The position numbers and the translations under genes were made by a program. Below, one piece after another: positions 35,070-44,220 of a stretch of DNA of 64,000 bases. Below the pieces are notes generated by a model, which worked only from the letters and a program-made list of their open reading frames with translations, did not search any database and had not been told where the DNA came from. Position 1 is the stretch's first letter, and each line of letters begins with the position of its first letter. This DNA comes from Bog-756 sp963753905 (GTDB lineage: Bacteria > Actinomycetota > Acidimicrobiia > Acidimicrobiales > RAAP-2), in contig CAVWDZ010000001.1 of NCBI GenBank assembly GCA_963753905.1, positions 1,364,001 to 1,428,000 on the forward strand. The letters run 5' to 3'.

Positions 35070-35815
35070 AGGCCAGTCCGACGATCGGCTTGTTGAGGGT
35101 GATCGCCCCGGCGGATCCGTGGAAGGCGGCGTCACCGAAGGAGAAGATCCCCCCGTCCGAGGCGACCAGCCAGTAGCCCTGGCCGTCGAAGGTACTGCTC
35201 ATGCCCACGATCGGCTTGTTGAGGGCGATCGCCCCGGTGGAACCGTGGAAGGCGGCGTCACCGAAGGAGAAGATGCCCCCGTCGGAGGCGACCAGCCAGT
35301 ACCCCTTGCCGTCCGGGGTGGACGCCATGCCCACGATCGGCTTGTTGAGGGCGATCGCCCCCGTCGAGCCGTGGAAGGCCGCGTCACCGAAGGAGAAGAT
35401 GCCCCCGTCGGAGGCGACCAGCCAGTACCCCTTGCCGTCCGGGGTGGACGCCATGCCCACGATCGGCTTGTTGAGGGCGATCGCCCCCGTCGAGCCATAG
35501 AATTTCGCGTCACCGAAGGAGAAGATGCCCCCGTCGGAGGCGACCAGCCAGTAGCCCTTGCCGTCCGGGGTGGACGCCATGCCCACGATCGGCTTGTTGA
35601 GGGTGATCGCCCCGGTCGAGCCATGGAAGGAGGCGTCCCCGTAGGAGAAGATGCCCCCGTCGGAGGCGACCAGCCAGTACCCGTTGCCGTCCGGGGTGTC
35701 GGCCATCCCCACGATCGGCTTGTTGAGGGTGATCGCCCCGGTGGAGCCGAAGAACCCGGCGGTTCCATAGGAGAAGATCCCCCCGTCCGACGCGACGATC
35801 CAGTACCCGGTGGAG
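35065..35815 (-). repeat. six tandem 126-bp coding repeats
   Basis: Near-identical 126-bp units (42 codons) encode the C-terminal repeats. Units 4 and 5 are almost identical at DNA level, while the outer ones diverge (SFHGS, KFYGS, GFFGS), suggesting expansion by recombination from the middle. Not a CRISPR array: no unique spacers, and in-frame coding throughout. Confidence 0.85.
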
Positions 35816-37452
35816 CCCGATGCGATCTGTCCGCCTGCGGTACATGCCTTCGAGTAGACGCCCTGCCACGTGAGTGAGAGCTCGACTGTTTTGACGTCGC
35901 TCGTGTCGCCCTGGATGGTGATGATGAATTGCGGGAGCGGAGTGGAGTTCGTGAGTTTCAGAGGCGCAAGGCTGATGCTCCCGTTCGAGTCGACCGACTC
36001 AGTGGGAACACCCGGGAGCGCTCCCCCGGTACTCGACTCGAATACGACCGTCGCAGACGTGTAGTCGGAGCGTGCGGGCTGAAGGATCTGCATCGACGTG
36101 TACTGGGTCGGGAGGCACGTCGACCCGGGTGCGACGATGCTGCTGGATTGCATGACGATCGGGCCCTCGGGGCACGGGCCACCGGTGGTGGCGTCGAAGT
36201 TCTGGATCTGCCAAACGCCGTGGTCCGAGTTCACCCAGAGACACGCGGGCCGCAGGGGGTCCGGATTGACCGTGTAGAGGAGGGCCAGTCCCGAGAGGGC
36301 CTTGGGGTAGTTGGGACAGTCAGAGGAGGTCGCATAGTCGTAGCAGTCGACGGCCGTGGTGTTCCAGTTCGGGACGTAGACGTTGCTACCGATCGTCACC
36401 ACTTTGCCGTTCACCAGATTGTTCCCACCGATCGCGGCGGCCATCCCCGTTGGCGTGGTGACGAGGGACCCGGTGGACAGGGAATAGCAGGGGTTCCCGG
36501 TCACCGGGAGGCAGAACCCGGTCGGAGTTCCCGAGGGGTTCAACAGCGGGAACGGCGATCCGCCGACTGCGGTGACGATCAATGGCAGTGCCCAGCAGGC
36601 CGAGTGGGTCGAAGCGTTGAAGCAGTACAGGAGCGTCTCTGTGGCCCCGACCACCTGGACGATGACGTCACTGCCGCTCACTCCCAGCGGGTAGGACGAG
36701 GGGAACGCGGCGAGCTTCTGTCCAGCCATGGCCACGTTGTAGGTTGCGCCGCCTGCGCAGGCAGAGTCGGTGGCGACGTTGAAGCACAGGAGGCGGTTCT
36801 CCGTGCCTCCGCCGCCTCCGGCACCTGCGCCGCCTACCTCGTTGAACGAGTACCACTCATTGCCGACCTGGACCGGCGCCGAGAGCCCGGCGGTGCCGCT
36901 CGAGTTGAGGGATGCGTCCCCCGCTGCGCTCAACTGCGTGTAGCCGCAGAAGAGCTGGGCCCCGGTAGCCGAAGCGGGTTCGGTCGTATCGATGCACACC
37001 ACCCCGGCGGAGAAGTTGGTGGTGTCCACTGCATAGACGTAGACGTGGCCGTCGGACGAGTCGAACACCATGCCGGGGTCGATCGATGTGGCGAAGTTGA
37101 CGGTCCCGTCGGTCACCGTCTTCGGTGCACTCCAGCACTCTGTGGCGTTGGAGAGCTGGTGACAGTCGATCTGGAGGGTGGACTGATGGTGGAAGACGTT
37201 GAACACCTGGGTGTTGCTGAACACGAGCGACCAGCCATCTCCGTCCGAAGGTCCCTCGAATTTGGACGGAAGCGGAATGGGAGTCGAGCCGCTGTGGGTG
37301 TAGGTCACCGAGCCGGTCACCGTGGTCGCACCGGCAACCTGGTGACCGCCGACGGTCGTCGCGGCCACCAGGACACCGCAGCCGACGACGAGTGCCACAA
37401 GCGTCCGGAGGGTCCGGACTGTCAGGCTCGATGGGGGGAGTGAAGTCTGCAC
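35065..37452 (-). CDS. large secreted protein with six C-terminal 42-residue repeats
   Basis: 795 residues. The N-terminal signal peptide is LRTLVALVVGCGVLVAATTV. Residues 45-540 form a Cys-containing, beta-rich ectodomain with propeller-like segments (VYVYAVDTTNFSAGVVCIDT, LLYCFNASTHSACW). The C-terminus (about 545-795) is six tandem repeats of the GYWLVASDGGIFSFGDAAF type, with xFHGSTGAIALNKPIVGMAS filling each unit. The repeat is typical of exported acidimicrobial proteins and probably mediates surface attachment or structure (inference). Convergent with the EAL gene. Confidence 0.82.
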   Translation of the reverse strand: MQTSLPPSSLTVRTLRTLVALVVGCGVLVAATTVGGHQVAGATTVTGSVTYTHSGSTPIPLPSKFEGPSDGDGWSLVFSNTQVFNVFHHQSTLQIDCHQLSNATECWSAPKTVTDGTVNFATSIDPGMVFDSSDGHVYVYAVDTTNFSAGVVCIDTTEPASATGAQLFCGYTQLSAAGDASLNSSGTAGLSAPVQVGNEWYSFNEVGGAGAGGGGGTENRLLCFNVATDSACAGGATYNVAMAGQKLAAFPSSYPLGVSGSDVIVQVVGATETLLYCFNASTHSACWALPLIVTAVGGSPFPLLNPSGTPTGFCLPVTGNPCYSLSTGSLVTTPTGMAAAIGGNNLVNGKVVTIGSNVYVPNWNTTAVDCYDYATSSDCPNYPKALSGLALLYTVNPDPLRPACLWVNSDHGVWQIQNFDATTGGPCPEGPIVMQSSSIVAPGSTCLPTQYTSMQILQPARSDYTSATVVFESSTGGALPGVPTESVDSNGSISLAPLKLTNSTPLPQFIITIQGDTSDVKTVELSLTWQGVYSKACTAGGQIASGSTGYWIVASDGGIFSYGTAGFFGSTGAITLNKPIVGMADTPDGNGYWLVASDGGIFSYGDASFHGSTGAITLNKPIVGMASTPDGKGYWLVASDGGIFSFGDAKFYGSTGAIALNKPIVGMASTPDGKGYWLVASDGGIFSFGDAAFHGSTGAIALNKPIVGMASTPDGKGYWLVASDGGIFSFGDAAFHGSTGAIALNKPIVGMSSTFDGQGYWLVASDGGIFSFGDAAFHGSAGAITLNKPIVGLAS

Positions 37453-37774
37453 GTGAGTCTCGATTCTCTTCGGGCATCCGACCGATTGGGTGCCGATTCG
37501 ATGCAGCTCGCGACTGCACCGCGAAGAGACTCAACGCGCTTGCACCGACCCCATGCGCCCGACGACCCCTCGTTCGGCAAGATCCGCATTTTTCTGCGAA
37601 CCCACGGTCACGTTACCGCCCTCCGTGACATACCGAAATAGTCAACAACGGAGAGTGGTGAGCGCGTCACTCCTGGTAGTTGGGCTGTTCCGGAGCGCGG
37701 GAAGGCTGCGGGCATAGGATTGCGGTGATGACCGTGCACCGGCACCGGTGGCGTCGGTCGAGAAGGAGGACCCC
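37453..37774. other. divergent intergenic region
   Basis: 322 nt between the secreted repeat protein and the aldolase-like gene. No credible gene. The aldolase ribosome site AAGGAGG is at 37763-37769. No promoter hexamers stand out. Confidence 0.35.
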
Positions 37775-38539
37775 GTGCCAGACATCGTGAAGCCCCCGCC
37801 GCGGATGACATTCGAGTCGCCGGAGGAGGAGCGGCTCTACCGCAAGCAGCGGCTCGCTGCCGCCTTCCGGCTCTTCTCCAAGTTCGGATTCGACGAAGGG
37901 GTCGCCGGGCACATCACGGCACGTGACACGGAACGGCTGGATCACTTCTGGGTCAACCCGCTCGCCATGCCGTTCGGCCACATCTCGGTGTCCGACCTGA
38001 TCCTGGTCAATGACAAGGGCGAGGTGGTCGAGGGCGATCGCCCGGTCAACGTCGCCGCCTTCGTGATCCATTCGCAGATCCACGCGGCCAGGCCCGATGT
38101 GATGGCTGCCGCCCACGCCCACTCGGTCTACGGGAAGTCCTGGTCCTCGTTGGGCCGGACCCTCGACCCGATCACCCAGGACGTGTGCGCGTTCTTCGAG
38201 GACCACGCGGTCTTCGACGACTACACCGGGGTCGTCGTCGACATCGAGGAAGGGAAGCGCATCGCCCACGCCCTTGCCGACAACAAAGCTGCGATCCTGA
38301 GGAACCATGGGTTGCTCACCGTCGGACACTCGGTCGACGAGGCAGCCTGGTGGTTCATCACCATGGAGCGGTCGTGCCAAGCTCAGCTGATGGCCTCCGC
38401 GGCCGGGACGCCGGTCCTGATCGATCCCGACATGGCCCGCCACACCAGTGGTCAGGTGGGTACCCACCTCGCGGGTTGGTTCAGCTTCCAGCCGCTCTTC
38501 GATCGCATCGTCCGCGAGCAGCCCGACCTGCTCGACTGA
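37775..38539 (+). CDS. class II aldolase/adducin-family protein
   Basis: 254 residues from GTG 37775, 5 nt after AAGGAGG. The fold is clear from LAAAFRLFSKFGFDEGVAGH, then ITARD, VNPLAMPFGHISVSDLILVN, and the metal-binding histidines in AAHAHSVYGKSW and LRNHGLLTVG. The acidic catalytic residue usual for fuculose/ribulose phosphate aldolases is not obvious, as in the adducin-like and decarboxylase-like subgroups. Substrate unknown. It ends 4 nt before the convergent nitroreductase stop. Confidence 0.88.
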   Translation: MPDIVKPPPRMTFESPEEERLYRKQRLAAAFRLFSKFGFDEGVAGHITARDTERLDHFWVNPLAMPFGHISVSDLILVNDKGEVVEGDRPVNVAAFVIHSQIHAARPDVMAAAHAHSVYGKSWSSLGRTLDPITQDVCAFFEDHAVFDDYTGVVVDIEEGKRIAHALADNKAAILRNHGLLTVGHSVDEAAWWFITMERSCQAQLMASAAGTPVLIDPDMARHTSGQVGTHLAGWFSFQPLFDRIVREQPDLLD

Positions 38540-38543
38540 TTCC

Positions 38544-39020
38544 TCACCCGGTTCGTTCGGGGGTCAGGATCACCACCGGGATCTCGCGGGTGGTGTGACG
38601 CTGGTAGACGTCGTACCTGCCGGACACGCCCGGATGGAACAGACGTGCCATGCCGCGGTTGGTCCGGTTGACCTTCGGCCAGAGCTGTGCCCGTTCCTCG
38701 GGCGCGGCCACCCGTGCGGTCGCCCGGAACACCTGCCGACCGACCCGGACGGTCACCTGAGGGTCGGCCTGCAGGTTGAGCAGCCATGCCGGCGGCCGGT
38801 CGCTCCCCCCGTTGGATGCCACCACCACCAGATCACCCCGGTCGCGACAGTAGGTGAGCCCGTGCGAGCGGAGCAGACCCGTTCGGCGGCCGGTGGTCGT
38901 GAGCAGCAGTGCCGGCACCCGGTTGCTGTGCTTGCCCACCCGGCCATCGGACCGTTCGTAGACGTACCGGTGCAGCCGCAGGTACGGGTCGACGAATCGG
39001 GTGGTGAAGATCCCGTCCAC
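38544..39020 (-). CDS. deazaflavin (F420)-dependent nitroreductase family protein
   Basis: 158 residues of the Ddn/F420H2-dependent quinone reductase split-barrel: RVPALLLTTTGRRTGLLRSH, then DLVVVASNGGSDRPPAWLLN, LQADPQVTVRVG and TTREIPVVILTP. In mycobacteria such enzymes reduce menaquinone or nitroimidazoles with F420H2. It is the last gene of the gcv run, 9 nt after gcvPB. A second family member lies at 55321-55755. F420 use is inferred from the family. Confidence 0.88.
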   Translation of the reverse strand: MDGIFTTRFVDPYLRLHRYVYERSDGRVGKHSNRVPALLLTTTGRRTGLLRSHGLTYCRDRGDLVVVASNGGSDRPPAWLLNLQADPQVTVRVGRQVFRATARVAAPEERAQLWPKVNRTNRGMARLFHPGVSGRYDVYQRHTTREIPVVILTPERTG

Positions 39021-39029
39021 CGGTTCGGC

Positions 39030-40562
39030 TCAGTTCCGGGCGTCGAACGTCGGGATCAGGGTGCGGGCGGCACGGGCCTCGTCGAGGCGACGCACCGGGG
39101 TCCTGTGCGGGAAGTCGGCCAACCACCCCTCTCCCTCGGCTGCGGCCTCCGCGGCGATTCGTTCGAGGGATTCGGCGAGGGCTTCGAGGGTCTGGGGGCT
39201 CTCGGTCTCGGTGGGTTCGATCATGAGGGCTTCGTCGACGACCAGCGGGAAGTAGACAGTCGGCGCGTGGAACCCCTCCTCGAGGAGGCGTTTGGCGACA
39301 TCCAGCGCCCGCACTCCGTAGTCCTGTTTGAGGGAGCGGGCGGACAGCACCACTTCGTGCATGCACGGCCGGTCGAAGGGGACGTCGTAGGTCCCGTGCA
39401 GCCGCACCCGGATCCAGTTGGCGTTGAGCACGGCGATCTCTGCGATGCGCCGCAGGCCGTTGCCCCCGTTGACCAGGATGTAGGCGAGCGCGCGGGCGAG
39501 CACCAGTGCGTTCCCGTGCCACGTGTGCACGCGACCGATCGACTGCGGTGGCTGGATCCACGCGAAGGACGGCTCGCCGTCGGTGGTGATCCGCGTCGCA
39601 CGTGGACCGGGAAGGAATGGGACCAGCCGCTCGGAGACGGCGACCGGACCCGCTCCCGGGCCACCCCCACCATGCGGGGTGGCGAACGTCTTGTGGAGGT
39701 TCATGTGCACGATGTCGAAGCCCATGTCGCCCGGCCGGACGACGCCGAGGATGGCGTTGAGATTGGCACCGTCGTAGTAGAGCAGGCCGCCGACCCGGTG
39801 GACCGCCTCCGCGATCGCCGTGATGTCCTCCTCGAAGAGGCCGAGGGTATTCGGGTTGGTCAGCATGATGCCGGCAACGTCCTCGTCGAGCACCGACTCG
39901 AGGGCGAGCATGTCCACACAGCCGCGGCTGTCGCTCGGCACGGTGACCACCTCGTACCCGCCGAGGGTCACCGACGCGGGGTTGGTGCCGTGGGCCGAGT
40001 CGGGGATGATCACCTTGTGGCGTACCGAGCCGCGGGACTCGTGCCAGGCCCGCATGAGCAGGAGGCCGGTGAGCTCGCCGGCGGCTCCCGCCGCCGGCTG
40101 GAGGGTCGCCGCGGCCATCCCGGTGATCTCACAGAGGATTCCCTCCAACTCGACCAGCAGTGCGAGCCAGCCCTGGGTCATCGATGCCGGTGCCGCCGGG
40201 TGCACACTGGCCAACCCGGGAAGACAGGCCACCTCGTCGCAGACTTTCGGGTTGTACTTCATCGTGCAGGAGCCGAGCGGGTACATCCCGAGGTCGACGG
40301 AGAACTGCCGATGGGAGAGCCGTGTGAAGTGCGCCACCAGGTCCCGCTCGGAGACCTCGGCGACCGGGACCGGTTCGTCCCGACGGTGGACAGCGGGGAC
40401 CAACTCGTCGAGATCCACCTCGGGGATCCCGGTCGTGCGGAAGGAGCAGGCCCGCCGACCCGGCTGGGAGAGCTCGAAGAGGGCGGGTTCGGCGTCGCGT
40501 CCCATCAGGGGAGCTGAGCCGGCCCTCCCGCCGGGTGCACCCTGTCTGGCGTTCGTGCTCAT
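39030..40562 (-). CDS. gcvPB: glycine dehydrogenase (decarboxylating) subunit 2
   Basis: 510 residues from ATG 40562, after GAGGAG. C-terminal half of the P protein: YPLGSCTMKYNPKVCDEVA, then LQPAAGAAGELTGLLLMRAW, and the PLP-binding lysine in HMNLHKTFATPHGGGGPGAG. With GcvPA it forms the PLP enzyme that decarboxylates glycine and loads the aminomethyl group onto the lipoyl arm of GcvH. It lies 34 nt downstream of gcvPA on the same transcript. A two-subunit P protein is common in deep-branching actinobacteria. Confidence 0.95.
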   Translation of the reverse strand: MSTNARQGAPGGRAGSAPLMGRDAEPALFELSQPGRRACSFRTTGIPEVDLDELVPAVHRRDEPVPVAEVSERDLVAHFTRLSHRQFSVDLGMYPLGSCTMKYNPKVCDEVACLPGLASVHPAAPASMTQGWLALLVELEGILCEITGMAAATLQPAAGAAGELTGLLLMRAWHESRGSVRHKVIIPDSAHGTNPASVTLGGYEVVTVPSDSRGCVDMLALESVLDEDVAGIMLTNPNTLGLFEEDITAIAEAVHRVGGLLYYDGANLNAILGVVRPGDMGFDIVHMNLHKTFATPHGGGGPGAGPVAVSERLVPFLPGPRATRITTDGEPSFAWIQPPQSIGRVHTWHGNALVLARALAYILVNGGNGLRRIAEIAVLNANWIRVRLHGTYDVPFDRPCMHEVVLSARSLKQDYGVRALDVAKRLLEEGFHAPTVYFPLVVDEALMIEPTETESPQTLEALAESLERIAAEAAAEGEGWLADFPHRTPVRRLDEARAARTLIPTFDARN

Positions 40563-40596
40563 GACCGTCTCCTCTCCCACTGGGGCTCGACCCGCA

Positions 40597-41946
40597 TCAG
40601 GCGATCGCCTTGGCCAGCGCGGTGACGTACGCGTCGATTTCGTCCCGGGTACGGCGTTCGGTCACGGCCACCAGCAGACCGTGCTCACCGTCGGCGACAT
40701 CCCCTGCGAGAGAGATGCCGGCCAGGAACCCCGCGTCGGCCATGCGCGCGATGACCGTCTCGGCCGGGACCGGCAGGCGCACGGCGAACTCGCGCAGCAC
40801 CGGAGCCGACGCGAAGGGGACCACTCCCTCGACGGCCAGCAGCGCGTCGCGCATGTAGCGGGTGCCACGCGCGCAGCGGATGGCAACCTCGGTGAGCCCG
40901 GACGTCCCGAGCCAGCCCAGCTGGACCGCCGCGGTCACCGCCATCAGGGTCTGGTTGGTGCAGACGTTGGAGGTCGCCTTTTCACGGCGGATGTCCTGCT
41001 CACGGGCGCGCAGCGTCGTGACGTAGGCCCGACGGCCGTCGACGTCGACGGTCTCCCCCACCAAGCGGCCAGGCAGACGGCGGACGTGCGCCGCGGCGCT
41101 GGCGAAGAGTCCGAGGTAGGGCCCTCCGAACCCGAGCGCGGTCCCGAACACCTGCCCCTCCCCCACCATGACGTCGGCTCCCCAGTCGCCGGCCGAGCGC
41201 AGGAGGCCCGCAGCCAGTGGGTCGGCTCCGACCACGAGCAGGGCGCCGGTGCGATCGCAGAGGGCACGGACCGCACCCAGGTCCTCGAGGCAGCCCAGAT
41301 AGTTGGGGTAGGCGACCAGCACGACTCCCGGGATGTCCTCCGCCTCGCCGCCCACCTCCGGCCATGCGGTCACGCCGTCGGCCAGCGGGACGGTCCGGAT
41401 ACGGTGGCCGGTCCCGATCCCGAAGGTGGCAAGCATCTGGCGCCAGTGGGGATGGATCCCCTCCGACACCCATACCGATGATCGACCGGAGGCTGCGACC
41501 CCGAGATTGACCGCCTCCACCGCCGCGCTCCCCCCGTCGTAGAGCGAGGCATTGGCGACCGGAAGGCCCGCGATGCGGGCCACCATGGTCTGGTACTCGA
41601 AGAGGGCCTGGAGGACGCCCTGGGAGACCTCGGGTTGGTAGGGCGTGTACGAGGTCACGAACTCGCTGCGGCCCGCCAGCGCACGGGTCACCGACGGCGT
41701 TTCGTGGTCGTAGGCACCACCTCCGGCGAAGCAGACCAGACGGTCGGCTCGGGCGCGATTGCGCTCCGCGTACCCGGCCATGCTCGCCAGCACGTCCGGC
41801 TCACCGGACCCGTCGGCCACCTCGAGCGCGTGCTGCAGCTTGACCGCCTCGGGCACCGCAGCGAACAGCTCGTCGACGTCGGACAGCCCGAGGAAGGCGA
41901 GCATGCTCGCGACCTCCTCGTCGGTGTGCGGGATATAGGTACCCAC
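40597..41946 (-). CDS. gcvPA: glycine dehydrogenase (decarboxylating) subunit 1
   Basis: 449 residues from GTG 41946, 5 nt after AAGAGGAG; this matches the usual N-terminus YIPHTDEEVASMLAFLGL. Typical motifs follow: TSYTPYQPEVSQGVLQALFE, QTMVARIAGLPVANASLYDG, VLVAYPNYLGCLEDL, GFGGPYLGLFA and EKATSNVCTNQTLMA. N-terminal half of the P protein of the glycine cleavage system. 70 nt downstream of gcvT. Confidence 0.95.
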   Translation of the reverse strand: MGTYIPHTDEEVASMLAFLGLSDVDELFAAVPEAVKLQHALEVADGSGEPDVLASMAGYAERNRARADRLVCFAGGGAYDHETPSVTRALAGRSEFVTSYTPYQPEVSQGVLQALFEYQTMVARIAGLPVANASLYDGGSAAVEAVNLGVAASGRSSVWVSEGIHPHWRQMLATFGIGTGHRIRTVPLADGVTAWPEVGGEAEDIPGVVLVAYPNYLGCLEDLGAVRALCDRTGALLVVGADPLAAGLLRSAGDWGADVMVGEGQVFGTALGFGGPYLGLFASAAAHVRRLPGRLVGETVDVDGRRAYVTTLRAREQDIRREKATSNVCTNQTLMAVTAAVQLGWLGTSGLTEVAIRCARGTRYMRDALLAVEGVVPFASAPVLREFAVRLPVPAETVIARMADAGFLAGISLAGDVADGEHGLLVAVTERRTRDEIDAYVTALAKAIA

Positions 41947-42016
41947 GTGGGCTCCTCTTGCGGCTCGGGTGACGTTCAGTGAGGGACGGTGTCGATGGCC
42001 GAAACGGGTCGGCGGG

Positions 42017-43159
42017 TCACGCGGGGAGAGCCCACTGCCCGGGCCGGACGAACGGGGTGTCCACGACGGTGGCCGGAAGCGTCCGCCCTCGTTGGACGAT
42101 CTCCAGGCCCCCGGGCGGCGCCGGCCCGATGGCCGCGTCGATGAGCGCGAGCGCGATGCCGTGGCCGAGCATCGGCGAGAAGTTCCCACTGGTGACCGCG
42201 CCCACGCGGGCTCCGTCCAGGCGGACCTCGGCGTCCTCACGTGGCGGCTGTCGTCCTTCGGTGCTCAGACCCACCAGACGGCGGGAGACCCCCCGGTCGC
42301 GTTCGGCGAGGAGTGCCGCCCTGCCGCGGAACATCCCCTTGTCCCACCCCACGACCCACCCCAGGCCAGCCTGCAGTGGGGTGATGCCGGGACCGAGCTC
42401 GTGGCCGTGCAGGGGAAACCCGGCCTCGAGACGGAGCGTGTCCCTCGCGCCCAGCCCGGCGGGAGCGATGCCACAGCCGAGGAGTTCGTTCCAGAGGTGC
42501 CCGGCTGATCCAGCTGGTACGGCGACCTCGAACCCGTCCTCCCCGGTGTACCCCGTTCCGGCCACCACACAACGGTCGCCGTGCCAGTCGAACATCCGTA
42601 CTCCGAAGCGGGGGACGGCAGCTGCGTCGCCCAGTACGGGAGTTGCCCGGCTCCGCGCGTGGGGGCCCTGCACGGCGATGATGCACCGGGTTGTCGTGGT
42701 GTCCGTTCCACCGACGGCTGCGAGCACCCGCTCGGTGTTGGAGGCGTTGGGCATCACGTCGAATTCACCGTCCGCGATCCACCACACGATGATGTCGTCG
42801 ACGACCGACGCGTCAGCCTCGTCGAGGAGGTGCGTGTACTGGGCCCGTCCCGGCGCGATGCGGCGGAGGTCATTGGAGAGGGCGGCCTGGAGCCGGTCGA
42901 GCGCGCCGGTCCCGTCGACCCGCACCGTGCCGAGATGGCTCACGTCGAAGAGGACCGCGCTCTCGCGACAGGCCCGGTGCTCGGCGATGGTGCCCTCCGG
43001 GTAGGCCAGCGGCATCTCCCAGCCTCCGAACCCGACGAGCTTGGCCCCCAGCCGGCGGTGGGAGTCGAACAGGGCGGTGCGTCGGAGGGCGATCTCCGGC
43101 GCGGGACCCGTGCTGGCGTCCGGATGCGGGGTCGTCGCCGGGCTGGAGGTTTCGAGCAC
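42017..43159 (-). CDS. gcvT: glycine cleavage system aminomethyltransferase (T protein)
   Basis: 380 residues from GTG 43159. RRTALFDSHRRLGAKLVGFG and GWEMPLAYPEGTIAEHRAC at the front, then FDVSHLGTVRVDG, IAVQGPHAR, GYTGEDGFEV and ARDTLRLEAGFPLHGHEL, the folate-site signatures. It transfers the methylene group from aminomethyl-GcvH to tetrahydrofolate and releases ammonia. First gcv gene of the run, 25 nt after the PD-(D/E)XK-like gene. gcvH is not in the window. Confidence 0.95.
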   Translation of the reverse strand: MLETSSPATTPHPDASTGPAPEIALRRTALFDSHRRLGAKLVGFGGWEMPLAYPEGTIAEHRACRESAVLFDVSHLGTVRVDGTGALDRLQAALSNDLRRIAPGRAQYTHLLDEADASVVDDIIVWWIADGEFDVMPNASNTERVLAAVGGTDTTTTRCIIAVQGPHARSRATPVLGDAAAVPRFGVRMFDWHGDRCVVAGTGYTGEDGFEVAVPAGSAGHLWNELLGCGIAPAGLGARDTLRLEAGFPLHGHELGPGITPLQAGLGWVVGWDKGMFRGRAALLAERDRGVSRRLVGLSTEGRQPPREDAEVRLDGARVGAVTSGNFSPMLGHGIALALIDAAIGPAPPGGLEIVQRGRTLPATVVDTPFVRPGQWALPA

Positions 43160-43184
43160 GTCGAAAGGTTACCGGCGGGTGCGG

Positions 43185-43580
43185 TCAGGCGGAGTTGGCG
43201 ACCGTGCTGCGGGCACCTTCGCCGGCCAACCCGTACTTGGCGAGGAGCGCCAGGGTGTCCCGCTGGTAGAGCAGGGTCACCCGTACGTCGGGGTAGAGCT
43301 CGGCCAACCGCCTGACCTTCCCGTTCTTCTTGGTCACAAGCCGCTGGTTGAGGGTGGTGAGCTCCACGAACAGCCCGGGCCGCGGCAGCCAGAAATCGGG
43401 TCGGAAGGCCGCTCGGGGTCGTCCGCTGGCGTCCCAGTCGAGGACGAACTCGACCGGCTCGTACTCCCAGTCGACACCATAGAAGTCGAGGATGCGAGCG
43501 AACCGCTGCTCGGACTCATGGGCGAAGCGGACCGGTCGGCGCGCCGGGGGCGGACCGAGTGCGGTGATCCTGGGGGTCAA
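43185..43580 (-). CDS. conserved protein with PD-(D/E)XK nuclease-like motif
   Basis: 131 residues. An N-terminal helix (FAHESEQRFARILDFYGVDW) contributes Glu; RPDFWLPRPGLFVELTTLNQ gives a D...E-x-T arrangement, and TKKNGKVRRL follows with lysines, a layout like small PD-(D/E)XK enzymes such as Vsr or holiday-junction-type nucleases. Start and upstream stop overlap as ATGA (43577-43580), so it is coupled to merR. Its constant neighbours are glycine-cleavage genes; the biochemical role is not known to me. Confidence 0.65.
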   Translation of the reverse strand: MTPRITALGPPPARRPVRFAHESEQRFARILDFYGVDWEYEPVEFVLDWDASGRPRAAFRPDFWLPRPGLFVELTTLNQRLVTKKNGKVRRLAELYPDVRVTLLYQRDTLALLAKYGLAGEGARSTVANSA

Positions 43581-44155
43581 CGCTCGGCGGCCTCGGTCGT
43601 GGTCGGGTAGGTGGCTGCCGGTCGGCGATCTGTGCGCGCCGGCGGAGTCCCGGCGGCGGCCGGCGCGGTGATCTCGACGATGGCCGCCTCGAGCTCGGAC
43701 ATCACACCGGAGAGCGGCAGCACGTTGAACACGCCCTGGCCGCCGGCGAGCAGGTCAACCAGCTCACCGTCTGAGCGGGCCAGCGCCGAGCGGCTGTCGG
43801 CCAGGACCAGCTGAGCCGAGGCGAGGTCAACACCGAGATCGCCGCGCAGGCACTCCACCGCTTGTCGCGCCTGCCGGAGCTTGAGCCCCGCATCGAGGAG
43901 CCGCTTGATCACCTTCAGTTCCAGGACGTCGCTGTAGGAGTAGCGCCGCTGGCTGCCGCTTCCGGTGGCGTCGGCGATCGACGGACGGAGCAGGCCGGTG
44001 CGTGCCCAGTAGTCGAGCTGCCGGTAGGTGATGCCGACCACGGCGCACACCTGCGAGCCCCGGAACCCCTCCGTCGGTCCGGACGCCGGTCCGCCGACCG
44101 GCGTCACGGAGGGGCGTTTCGGGGCCTTGCCGGTCGTGCGAGCGGCCATCGTCAT
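43577..44155 (-). CDS. MerR-family regulator (Rv1828-like)
   Basis: 192 residues. The winged helix FRGSQVCAVVGITYRQLDYW and ARTGLLRPSIADATGSGSQR then YSYSDVLELKVIKRLLDAG closely follow the mycobacterial Rv1828 type, in which residue ITYRQLDYWARTGLV is diagnostic. There is no cysteine metal or redox site. The C-terminal part (LVDLLAGGQGVFNVLPLSGV) is the ligand or dimerisation region. In mycobacteria the same regulator neighbours gcvH and gcvB, so control of glycine cleavage is plausible. ATG 44149 is an alternative start. Confidence 0.9.
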   Translation of the reverse strand: MTMAARTTGKAPKRPSVTPVGGPASGPTEGFRGSQVCAVVGITYRQLDYWARTGLLRPSIADATGSGSQRRYSYSDVLELKVIKRLLDAGLKLRQARQAVECLRGDLGVDLASAQLVLADSRSALARSDGELVDLLAGGQGVFNVLPLSGVMSELEAAIVEITAPAAAGTPPARTDRRPAATYPTTTEAAER

Positions 44156-44220
44156 TCCTCCACCTCGATCAGAGGTCCACCCTCAACCGAAACCTCACGG
44201 TCAACCTGTGGAGCCAGGGT

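Noticed and set aside
35065..35815. Regularly spaced repeats that could suggest a CRISPR array
   Set aside because: Units are contiguous 126-bp in-frame codons of one protein with no unique spacers and no cas genes nearby.
35929..37443. 504-codon plus-strand open frame opposite the secreted repeat protein
   Set aside because: Charged low-complexity translation, no homology, and the opposite strand has a signal peptide and repeat domain.
38448..41481. Long plus-strand open frames opposite gcvPB and gcvPA
   Set aside because: They are antisense shadows of the highly conserved gcv genes, with no family resemblance and skewed composition.
41947..42016. Glycine riboswitch before gcvPA or gcvT
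   Set aside because: The spacers within the gcv run are 25-70 nt, too short for a glycine riboswitch, and no matching core was seen.
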